Shown in pieces: positions 57,311 through 64,000 of a stretch of 64,000 nt of DNA. The notes under the pieces are model-generated. The model searched no databases. It had not been told where the DNA came from and worked only from the letters and a program-made list of their open reading frames with translations. The translations under genes and the position numbers were made by a program. The DNA comes from Frateuria_A sp051900535 (lineage in GTDB: Bacteria; Pseudomonadota; Gammaproteobacteria; Xanthomonadales; Rhodanobacteraceae). The stretch covers positions 1-64,000 of the forward strand of contig NZ_JBHZGI010000007.1 in assembly GCF_051900535.1 (NCBI RefSeq), written 5' to 3'. The stretch's first letter is position 1; the number at the start of each line of letters is the position of its first letter.

Positions 57311-58030
57311 ATGAATCGCCTGCTGCTCCCGCTGCTGTCCGTACTGGGACTTGCCTGCGTACCCCTGTCGACACGAGCCCAGGCCGATACGCCGCCAGCG
57401 GCGGCACCCGCTCCCGCGTCGTCGGCCGCCTTCCTCGATCTGCGTGCACAGGCTCCGATCCGGGGCGATGCTGCTGCCGGATCGGCCAAGGACGGCGTGT
57501 GTTCGGCCTGTCACGGGCCGCAGGGCATCGCGATCGCACCCAACTTTCCCAACCTGGCCGGGCAATCGGCCACCTACCTGTACGTCCAGCTCAAGGCGTT
57601 CCATCAAGGCCAGCGCAGCGATCCGATCATGAGCGGGCAGGCCGCGCCGCTGACCGACACCGACATGCGCGACATCGCCACCCACTACGCCTTGCTCGCT
57701 CCGAAACCCGGCGGTTCGGCCGATGCCAGCTCGCGCGGCGCACGACTGTTTCTCACCGGCGATCCCGATCGCGGCATCCCGCCCTGCCAGGGCTGCCATG
57801 GCAGCGATGCGCTCGGCCCCCGCGTGCAGCCCGTCCGCTCGCCTCACCCGCCCTGGTCGACCATCCCGCGCCTGCGCGGGCAGTCGGCGATCTACCTGAC
57901 GAAACGACTGACCGACTTCCGCAACGGTGTGCATCCGGGCAGCAGCAACACGCGGATCATGGAAGGCGTCGCCAGGACGCTGGGCGACGACGACATGCAG
58001 GCGCTGGCGGCCTACCTTTCCAGCCTGTGA
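57311..58030 (+). CDS. Diheme cytochrome c (c4-like)
   Basis: 239 aa with a signal peptide (MNRLLLPLLSVLGLACVPLS...). Two class I haem sites: CSACHGPQGIAIAPNFPNLAGQSATYLYVQL (about residue 62) and CQGCHGSDALGPR (about residue 159), each followed by a LxGQSAxYL-type segment and a Met region (DPIMSGQAAPLTDTDM; TRIMEGVARTLGDDDM). This is the two-domain cytochrome c4 pattern. Ten nt after the barrel gene, so one operon; probably the periplasmic electron carrier between the conduit and the inner-membrane chain. Confidence 0.88.
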   Translation: MNRLLLPLLSVLGLACVPLSTRAQADTPPAAAPAPASSAAFLDLRAQAPIRGDAAAGSAKDGVCSACHGPQGIAIAPNFPNLAGQSATYLYVQLKAFHQGQRSDPIMSGQAAPLTDTDMRDIATHYALLAPKPGGSADASSRGARLFLTGDPDRGIPPCQGCHGSDALGPRVQPVRSPHPPWSTIPRLRGQSAIYLTKRLTDFRNGVHPGSSNTRIMEGVARTLGDDDMQALAAYLSSL

Positions 58031-58104
58031 GTCACGCGTCACCCTCCGTCGCCGTCCAAGCCGCTAGTCTTCCGCCGGTCTGACGCGAAGCCGGAGGCTT
58101 CGGA

Positions 58105-59406
58105 ATGAAAAAGAACCAGCGGCTACGGCAGCTCAGCGTTGCCCAGCGCCTGGCGCTCTTCCTCGTGCTGGTGCTGTTGCCACTGGTCGCGTTGAGCGTG
58201 GTCAGCGTGGCCGTGCTCAACGAGCAGGAGGCAGGCTTCAGCGAATCGGTCGAAGAGTCGGTGACCATGCTGTTGCCGCTGAGCACGCTCGAACACTATC
58301 TGCAGCGCGCGCTGGTCGACGAACTGGAGGAACAGTCGGGCCAGTCCTCGCCCAACTTCGCGGCGCTGGCGGACACGATCGACAAGACCTTCGCCAGTAT
58401 CGAGTCGGTCGACCAGGGCACGGCCATCGCCCCGGAGGTCGGCGAGGCCGAACAGGCCTGGGTCAGCGCCCGTCCCTCGGTGCGTCGGTTGATCGAGCAG
58501 GTCAGGCCGTTGGCCCCCGGGCAGGCCGATGCGATCGCCGACGCCCGCGCCCGGGCAGAACTGCAGGCGGCCATCGACGAGATCGCCACGGCCCGGCGGC
58601 AGCTCACGGCCGTGGTCAAGGCGCGCTATCTGCGCGCGATCGCCCAGCGTCACCAGCAGTTGCGCTGGTTGGTGGCCGGCTGGGCGTTGACGCTTATCGC
58701 CGCCGCGCTGATGGCGGCCGCGCTGGTGCGTTCGCTGCTGCGGCCGATCCACGAGCTGGGCCGCGCCGCGCGCAGCATGGGCGAGGGCGTCCCCGGCGTG
58801 CGCGCGCCGGTCACAGGCAGCGACGAGCTGACGCTCCTGGCCGAGCGCTTCAACGAGATGGCCGCCTACTGGGAGGCCTCGCGCCAGAGCCTGCTGACCG
58901 AAGCGGCGCAGGACCCGCTGACCGGCGTGCTCAATCGCCGCGGCATCCTGGCTGCGCTGGAAGCGGACCTCGCCACGCATGCCCGCGAGCAGGCGCCGCT
59001 CAGCCTGTTCATGATCGACCTGGACCGCTTCAAGGCCATCAACGACCAGTTCGGGCACAGCGCGGGCGACCGCGCGCTGGTGTGGGTGGCGACGCGCCTT
59101 CGCGAGATGCTGCGCGAGGGCGACCGGCTGGGCCGCTACGGTGGCGACGAGTTCCTGATGGTGCTTCCGCGCACCACGCTGGCACAGGCCGGGGAGATCG
59201 CTGGCCGCATCGAGGCCAGCCTGAACGAAGCCGCCGCGCGCGAGTCGGCCCGGCCCGGCGCCAGCATCGGCATCGGTGCTGCTCCCGAACACGGCTGGGC
59301 CGCCGCGGCGCTGATGGAAGCGGCCGACCGCATGCTCTACGCCCACAAGGGCCAGCGACGCACGGATGCGGGTGCGGGCTTGCGGCCAACCTCTGCCGCC
59401 GGCTGA
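58105..59406 (+). CDS. Membrane-bound diguanylate cyclase (HAMP-GGDEF)
   Basis: 433 aa. Two membrane helices (about residues 18-38 and 186-208) flank a periplasmic helical sensor; a HAMP linker follows (RSLLRPIHELGRAARSMGEG). The GGDEF domain (about 270-425) has DPLTGVLNRRGIL, FMIDLDRFKAINDQFGHSAGD and the intact active site RYGGDEFLMVLPRT. The RxxD inhibitory site is not evident. It synthesises c-di-GMP. It starts 74 bp after the cytochrome operon on the same strand. Confidence 0.88.
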   Translation: MKKNQRLRQLSVAQRLALFLVLVLLPLVALSVVSVAVLNEQEAGFSESVEESVTMLLPLSTLEHYLQRALVDELEEQSGQSSPNFAALADTIDKTFASIESVDQGTAIAPEVGEAEQAWVSARPSVRRLIEQVRPLAPGQADAIADARARAELQAAIDEIATARRQLTAVVKARYLRAIAQRHQQLRWLVAGWALTLIAAALMAAALVRSLLRPIHELGRAARSMGEGVPGVRAPVTGSDELTLLAERFNEMAAYWEASRQSLLTEAAQDPLTGVLNRRGILAALEADLATHAREQAPLSLFMIDLDRFKAINDQFGHSAGDRALVWVATRLREMLREGDRLGRYGGDEFLMVLPRTTLAQAGEIAGRIEASLNEAAARESARPGASIGIGAAPEHGWAAAALMEAADRMLYAHKGQRRTDAGAGLRPTSAAG

Positions 59407-59448
59407 GGGCGCTAATCTGCGCGCACCCTTGTCGCCTTCCTCCGCCCC

Positions 59449-60279
59449 ATGACGGATTTCCAGGTCCAGACCCTGCTCAGCACGCCGCTGGTCGACGTGC
59501 ACGACGTGGTCTGTGCAGGCACCTGTCGACACCGGGGCGAGGTCGAGCGCGCCAGCCGCACGCACCTGGTCTTTCCCTATCGCGGCACCTACGTGCGCCA
59601 TGTCGGCAATGACGACGCGGTAGCCGATGCCAGCCAGGTGCTGTTCTTCAACGCGGGCGAGGACTACCAGGTCAGCCATCCCAATCCGGGCGGCGATGCC
59701 AGCTTGTCGATGACCCTGGACGAGGTGCTGCTGCGCGAGATCGCGCCGGCCGAACTGGTGTTCCCGGAGGAGCCGCTGCGTTTCCGCGAAACGCGCCTGC
59801 GCATCGATCCACGCGCGCAGGCGCTGGTGGCGCTGCTGCGCCATTCGCTGCGCGAGGGCGTCGCCGAGCCGCTGGAGGGCGAAAGCCTGACGCTGACCCT
59901 GGTGCACCGCGCCCTCGCGCCGCGCACCACCCACGCGGCCGCTTCCAGCCACGGCCGCCAGCGTCTGGTCGACCGCGCCAAGCTGGTGCTCTCGCGCGAC
60001 CTGGCGCGCCGCTGGTCGCTGGCCGAGGTGGCGGCGGAAGTCGGCGTGTCGGCGGTCTACCTCACCCAGAGCTTCCGCCAGGTCGAGGGCGTGCCGCTGT
60101 ACCGCTACCAGTTGCGCCTGCGGCTGGCGCGCGCGCTGGACCTGCTGCGTGACTACGACGACCTCGCCGCGCTGGGCGTGGACCTGGGCTTCTCCAGCCA
60201 CAGCCACTTCAGCGCCGCGTTCCAGAAGATGTACGGGCGCACGCCCAGCGAGTTCCGGCAGATCGCGCTGCATCGCTGA
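59449..60279 (+). CDS. AraC-family transcriptional regulator
   Basis: 276 aa. N-terminal sensor with THLVFPYRGTYVRHVG and DASQVLFFNAGEDYQVSHP. C-terminal AraC domain (about 165-270): DLARRWSLAEVAAEVGVSAVYLTQSFRQVEGVPLYRYQLRLRL, then LAALGVDLGFSSHSHFSAAFQKMYGRTPSEFR. Two small genes follow on the same strand and may be its targets. Confidence 0.88.
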   Translation: MTDFQVQTLLSTPLVDVHDVVCAGTCRHRGEVERASRTHLVFPYRGTYVRHVGNDDAVADASQVLFFNAGEDYQVSHPNPGGDASLSMTLDEVLLREIAPAELVFPEEPLRFRETRLRIDPRAQALVALLRHSLREGVAEPLEGESLTLTLVHRALAPRTTHAAASSHGRQRLVDRAKLVLSRDLARRWSLAEVAAEVGVSAVYLTQSFRQVEGVPLYRYQLRLRLARALDLLRDYDDLAALGVDLGFSSHSHFSAAFQKMYGRTPSEFRQIALHR

Positions 60280-60440
60280 TCGCTAAAGTTTTCGACAGCA
60301 TCCGGAACCCGCGCGGGGTCTACTGATCACGCCCACCCCGGGCGACACCCGCCTTCGATCCGCAACGCCCGTGCAAGAGCGTGCGGCTCGCGCGAAAACG
60401 AATGCCGAGGGTGTTCCACCAATGGCTAGGAGGATCTGAC

Positions 60441-60596
60441 ATGAGCGAGCGAACCTGCGCCGCGTGCGATTACCCGCTGGACGAAAGCGCCATCCAGGTG
60501 CGGATCGGCGGACAGACCGTCGAGGTCTGCTGCGACGACTGTGCCGTCAAGCTGAAGGAGGCGCACGCCTCCGCGATGGCGTCGAAGCCGGCGTGA
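60441..60596 (+). CDS. Small two-CxxC metal-binding protein (51 aa)
   Basis: ATG at 60441 behind a strong TAGGAGGATC site; the longer upstream reading is not supported. C-x-x-C near the N-terminus (ERTCAACDYPLDESA) and C-C-x-x-C in the middle (VEVCCDDCAVKLKEAH) form a treble-clef/TRASH-like zinc or copper site. Similar short proteins occur widely in Proteobacteria next to AraC genes. Function unknown. Confidence 0.75.
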   Translation: MSERTCAACDYPLDESAIQVRIGGQTVEVCCDDCAVKLKEAHASAMASKPA

Positions 60597-60706
60597 TGCC
60601 GGCCCCCGAACCGTACCGTCCGGACGTGGCGGTGCGGTTCCGTTTCCCACGCACGCCGGCTGCAAAACCTTCTGCATCGCCGCGTGCGACCCCGATGGAG
60701 TGACAG

Positions 60707-61474
60707 ATGACTTCGCAGAACGACAAGGCCCGGCTGTTCCATTCCCTGCACGTTAAAGGCCAGCCGCTGGTGCTCTTCAACGCCTGGGATGCCGGCAGCG
60801 CGCGCGTGGTGGCCGAAGCCGGCGCCGCGGCGATCGCCACCGGCAGTTGGTCGGTCGCGGGCGCCAACGGCTTCGAGGACGGCGAGCGCATGCCGTTCCC
60901 GCTCGCCCTGGACAACCTGCGCCGCATCGTCGGCGCGGTCGCGCAACCGGTGACCATCGACCTGGAGAGCGGCTACGGCGAGACGCCCGGCGAGGTGGGC
61001 GCCACCGTCGCCGCGGCGCTGCGTGCCGGGGCGGTCGGTTGCAATCTGGAGGACAGTTTTCCGGCGAACGGCCGCCTGCGCGACACGGCCGCGCAAGTCG
61101 AGCGTCTGGCCGCCGCGCGTGCGGCCGCTGACGAGGCGGGCGTGGCGATGTTCATCAACGCTCGCACGGACGTGTTTTTCCAGAAGCCGGCCGACGCGCA
61201 CGACATGGCGATGGTCGAGGAAGCGTTGCAGCGCGCCCGCGCCTATGCCGATGCCGGCGCGAGCGGGTTGTTCGTCCCCGGCGTGGTTGCCGAGCCGCTG
61301 ATCGCGCGCCTCGCCGAAGCCTCGCCGCTGCCGGTCAACGTCATGGTGATGCCCGGTGTACCTGGGCGTGCGCGGCTGGCCGAGTCAGGCGTGGCGCGCA
61401 TCAGCCACGGTCCCGGTCCCTGGCGCGGCGCGATGCAGTGGCTGGCCGAGGCGGCCAGGGCCGCCATGGCATGA
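60707..61474 (+). CDS. Isocitrate lyase / PEP mutase family protein
   Basis: 255 aa TIM-barrel enzyme. Conserved parts: PLVLFNAWDAGSARVVAEAG at the start, ATGSWSVAGANGFEDGE, VTIDLESGYGET (metal-binding acidic residues), GCNLEDSF, INARTDVFF and SGLFVPGV. Family members cleave or form C-C or C-P bonds (2-methylisocitrate lyase, oxaloacetate hydrolase, phosphonopyruvate hydrolase). The exact reaction cannot be read. A GGAGTGACAG site lies just upstream. Confidence 0.87.
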   Translation: MTSQNDKARLFHSLHVKGQPLVLFNAWDAGSARVVAEAGAAAIATGSWSVAGANGFEDGERMPFPLALDNLRRIVGAVAQPVTIDLESGYGETPGEVGATVAAALRAGAVGCNLEDSFPANGRLRDTAAQVERLAAARAAADEAGVAMFINARTDVFFQKPADAHDMAMVEEALQRARAYADAGASGLFVPGVVAEPLIARLAEASPLPVNVMVMPGVPGRARLAESGVARISHGPGPWRGAMQWLAEAARAAMA

Positions 61475-61538
61475 CGTTCCGCCTGGGTGCGCATCAGTCC
61501 ACCGTTTCCTGTCGGACATCGGTGGACTGAAGCCCGCC

Positions 61539-62954
61539 CTACGGCGCCAGCGCGGGGCGAGCAGCCATTGGGCTGTCCACCCTCGGTACCTGCGCATCCG
61601 ATGCCGCCAGCCGACGGGCCAGTTGCTGTGCGGCCACGCGGATCTCCGCCATGGCGCTGCACTCCCACAGGTTGCCCCGCAGCAGCGCGCCGATCGCGTA
61701 CAACCCGACCTGCAGCTCACCGCGGGCGTTGAGCAGTTGCCCGTCCGGATGCGCGGCCACGCCCAGCTGCAGCGGGTCCGGCGTGGCCAGTCCATCGCGC
61801 AGCAGTCGCGAAAGCAGCGTGTGCTCGGTGAACGCGACGGCGGTGTCCAGCCCGGTGGCCTGGATCACCAGGTCCGCGCCAAGCGTGTCCAACTGCTGCG
61901 TGGCGCGGTGGCGCACGCGGACCTGCAGCGGCCCGTGCCCGTCGACGCCGAGCACGCGCGCCGCATGTACCTGCAGCCGGCCTTGTTCGAGCATCGCGTC
62001 CAGCGCCCTGGCGGAGGCCGGGGCGACGCGATGGCGCGCCGCTTCCCACAGCCAGCGCAGGTGGCGCAGGAACTGCCGCCGTTGTTTCGCCTCCAGCCGC
62101 CGCCACAGGCGCGCGTTGATCGGGCGCATGCCGTCGAGCAGGCTGCGCCAGTCCGTGTCGGGCGCGCCTTCGATGGCCGCGTGCACGTGCCTGAGCATGG
62201 CGAGCGGGGTCTCGCAGGCAAGCAGGGCGGTGTTGAGCGCCGACTGCCGCGCGTACGGCGCCGACGGCCGCGCAGTGTGCTCAAACGGAAACTGTCCGTG
62301 GCGGGACAGCGCCACCAGTTCGGCGTCCGGCCAGCGCTCGGCGGCGGACAGCAGCGTGTCGACGGCGGTCAGGCCGGTACCGATCACCAGCACGCGGCGC
62401 GGCGCCGGTTCCCGCCGCGCCATGCGCCAGGGGTCGAGCACATAGGCGCCGCTCTGCAGTGCCTCGCGCGTGACCGCCTTCAGCGGTCGCGGCGCCAGCG
62501 CACCCATCGCCAGCACGACCGCGTCGGCCTTGATCAGCACGCCGCTGGCCAGGCGCACCGCATAGCCGCCGTCGCACAACGGCTCGATCTGGACCGCGTC
62601 CTCACCGTGGATCTGGAAGCGCCGGTCTTGCTGCAGGGCCTGGTCGGCGCAAGCGCGAACCTGTGCCTCGATGAAGTCGCCGAACAGCCCGCGCGGGAGG
62701 AAATCGTCGCCGCCCACGCCGTCGACCTGCTGCGCGGCGAACCGCAGGAACTCGCCGTCGCTGCCGGCGAACAGGCCTATTGCGTGCGCACGCACGTTGA
62801 GCAGGTGCCGGTCGCTGCCGGCGGCATAGGCCACGCCCCGTCCGGCCACCGTGCGGTCGCCGGTGATCCAGTGCACGCGCGCGCCGCGTCGCAGCAGCTC
62901 GCCGAAAAGCGAGGCGCCCGCAGCGCCGCCGCCAATGATCGCAATGTCAGCCAT
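61539..62954 (-). CDS. FAD/NAD(P)-binding oxidoreductase (NAD_binding_9 type)
   Basis: 471 aa from ATG 62954; upstream in-frame sequence is non-conserved leader. The N-terminal Rossmann loop DIAIIGGGAAGASLFGELLRRGA binds FAD, and VLVIGTGLTAVDTLLSA (about residue 165) is a second dinucleotide site. RHLLNVRAHAIGLF and QATGLDTAVAFT are family-like segments. Members are related to hydroxyacylglutathione- and siderophore-linked FAD proteins but mostly uncharacterised. Confidence 0.82.
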   Translation of the reverse strand: MADIAIIGGGAAGASLFGELLRRGARVHWITGDRTVAGRGVAYAAGSDRHLLNVRAHAIGLFAGSDGEFLRFAAQQVDGVGGDDFLPRGLFGDFIEAQVRACADQALQQDRRFQIHGEDAVQIEPLCDGGYAVRLASGVLIKADAVVLAMGALAPRPLKAVTREALQSGAYVLDPWRMARREPAPRRVLVIGTGLTAVDTLLSAAERWPDAELVALSRHGQFPFEHTARPSAPYARQSALNTALLACETPLAMLRHVHAAIEGAPDTDWRSLLDGMRPINARLWRRLEAKQRRQFLRHLRWLWEAARHRVAPASARALDAMLEQGRLQVHAARVLGVDGHGPLQVRVRHRATQQLDTLGADLVIQATGLDTAVAFTEHTLLSRLLRDGLATPDPLQLGVAAHPDGQLLNARGELQVGLYAIGALLRGNLWECSAMAEIRVAAQQLARRLAASDAQVPRVDSPMAARPALAP

Positions 62955-63371
62955 ACGCACTCCTGTCGGGGACGACCCGGCAGCGCCCTGCCTCGGGGCA
63001 GGGCGGGAAGGGTGGGGGGATGGGATAAGACGGCCCGACCTGGCGGTCAGGCGCGGCGGGCAGGGCGCTCCGTGGATGCCGTGCGATGCGTGGTCTGCAT
63101 GGGGCTCACCTGCGGCCGGTAGGTTGGCTGCCACTCGAACACAGCATCCGTTAAGGAACGGCTAGGGCCCCGCAAGTATCGGGTTTGTCAGGGCGAGCAC
63201 GAAACGTAGACGAAAGGCGTGACCGCCCCGTGGGTAGGGTGAACTTCAGCCCACCATCCGGCCCCGAAGTACCAGCCTCATCGACTACGCCGGGCGCAGC
63301 GCGTCGGGCTTCTCGCCGCCGCGACGTCGTGCGCCGGATGCTGGCCGCCCCTGCACAGGGAGCCCGAGGCC
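62955..63371. other. Intergenic region, divergent promoters expected
   Basis: 417 bp between divergent genes. No ORF I would call. A perfect 9-bp hairpin (CGCCCTGCC/GGCAGGGCG, 62984-62992 and 62997-63005) lies in the 5' region of the FAD gene. A CCGTT-AAGG-AACGG dyad is near 63149. Confidence 0.35.
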
Positions 63372-63680
63372 ATGAACAGACAGCGCAACCCTGACGAATC
63401 CGGACGACGCGAAGCGCGCCCCGGCGCGGGCGCCGACCATCCGGCCGACGAACCGGCACGCGCCGGCGAAAACGGCGGTGACGTACGGCGCGACCGCCTG
63501 GATACCATCGAGTGGGCAGACGACCGCACACGGGCGCTCGATCGCCACGCCGGCATGGAGGAAACGCCGATCGAGGACCTGATGGACGGTGGCGAGACCG
63601 ACGCGGATTACCGCGCCGAAGCGAGAAAGGCGACGCCCACGCTTGATCCGGAAAGCGAGCGCGGGGACGAAGGCGCCTAG
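63372..63680 (+). CDS. Hydrophilic hypothetical protein (102 aa)
   Basis: Highly charged, probably disordered protein (MNRQRNPDESGRREARPGAG...; DDRTRALDRHAGMEETPIED, TPTLDPESERGDEGA). No Cys, no membrane segment. Its stop overlaps the stop of the convergent MFS gene by 4 bases. No family recognised; composition resembles small stress-related hydrophilins. Confidence 0.6.
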   Translation: MNRQRNPDESGRREARPGAGADHPADEPARAGENGGDVRRDRLDTIEWADDRTRALDRHAGMEETPIEDLMDGGETDADYRAEARKATPTLDPESERGDEGA

Positions 63681-64000
63681 TGCGCCGGCGAGGCTTCCGC
63701 CGCGGCCATCGACTGGCGCGGCCGGAGCAGCAATCCCCCCAGCAGCGCAGCCAATACCGCGAAACCGGTCCCGGCCAGGAACGCGGCGCGATAGCCTGAA
63801 TTGAGCGCGGCCGCCTGCGCGAGACCGGCGTCCAGCGCCGTTCCGGTGCGCGCCGCCGCGAGGCTGGCAAGCACCGCCAGGCCGAGCGCGCCGCCCATCA
63901 TGAAGGCGGTGTTGACGATGCCCGAGGCCAGTCCCGAATCGCGCGGCTCAACGTCGTTCATCGCCGCCAGCAGTACCGGGTTGAAGGCGATGCCCGCGCC
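63677..64000 (-). CDS. MFS transporter, DHA2 type, C-terminal part (cut by the window edge)
   Basis: The frame enters from the right edge and ends at 63677. The visible 107 residues include GIAFNPVLLAAMNDVEPRDSG, then LASGIVNTAFMMGGALGLAVLASLA (the typical helix 11 region of EmrB/QacA-type 14-helix exporters) and a last helix (FLAGTGFAVLAALLGGLLL). Probably a multidrug or metabolite efflux pump; the N-terminus lies outside the window. Confidence 0.8.
   Translation of the reverse strand, partial: GAGIAFNPVLLAAMNDVEPRDSGLASGIVNTAFMMGGALGLAVLASLAAARTGTALDAGLAQAAALNSGYRAAFLAGTGFAVLAALLGGLLLRPRQSMAAAEASPAH

Overview
The window is GC-rich bacterial chromosome that I place in the Gammaproteobacteria, order Lysobacterales (Xanthomonadales), most likely family Rhodanobacteraceae (Dyella/Rhodanobacter/Luteibacter type). 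The reasons are a fused aspartokinase-diaminopimelate decarboxylase (LysAC), the MurL/MurD2 peptidoglycan glutamate pathway first described in Xanthomonas, and the gene complement generally. I saw no rRNA, tRNA, CRISPR array or transposase. One gene at each edge is cut by the window.

Layout. 1-4123: an array of integron gene cassettes, with ten 56-61 bp attC sites and eleven small minus-strand ORFs of visibly lower GC; no integrase gene is present on the side where it would be expected. 4366-9718: an isoquinoline-1-oxidoreductase-like pair that has lost key cofactor and catalytic residues, an APC amino-acid permease and a PhzF-like isomerase. 9861-12836: two tandem outer-membrane beta-barrel paralogues and class I fumarase. 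13186-19089: lysAC, then a DUF559 nuclease gene bracketed by copies of a palindromic repeat, then murL-murD2. 19352-20955: a cluster of KGG-repeat stress proteins with a DUF2795 protein. 21382-29712: tamB, tamA and a GH17-GT2 beta-glucan synthase of NdvB type.

29912-35653 is the most interesting accessory region. It looks like a double-glycine peptide (bacteriocin/microcin-like) locus: a regulator, an HlyD adaptor, a C39-peptidase ABC exporter, two precursor peptides with GG leaders, a MauE-thioredoxin fusion that could form a disulfide in the two-cysteine peptide, and two tiny membrane proteins (31 and 55 aa) that are immunity candidates. Each precursor is followed by its own hairpin terminator.

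35815-51522 is mostly housekeeping: dps with an OxyR-like site, hrpA (carrying an in-frame insertion of the palindromic repeat), relA, a TPR membrane protein, an epimerase-like protein, PBP1b, a lipoprotein, MAPEG, a TMEM175-type channel and the YoaA/DinG helicase. 51630-64000 holds a VOC protein, two AraC regulators, an 11-cysteine metallothionein-like peptide, a decaheme cytochrome / MtrB-type barrel / diheme cytochrome operon (a transmembrane electron conduit), a diguanylate cyclase, a PEP-mutase-family enzyme, an FAD protein and the end of an MFS exporter.

One palindromic repeat family (core CTCTCCCC-GGGGAGAG with a CCCCTCACCCC arm) recurs at 12866, 12931, 13020, 15821, 15912, 16319, 38297, 38436 and in a shorter form at 48425. 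It forms inverted pairs and twice becomes coding sequence.
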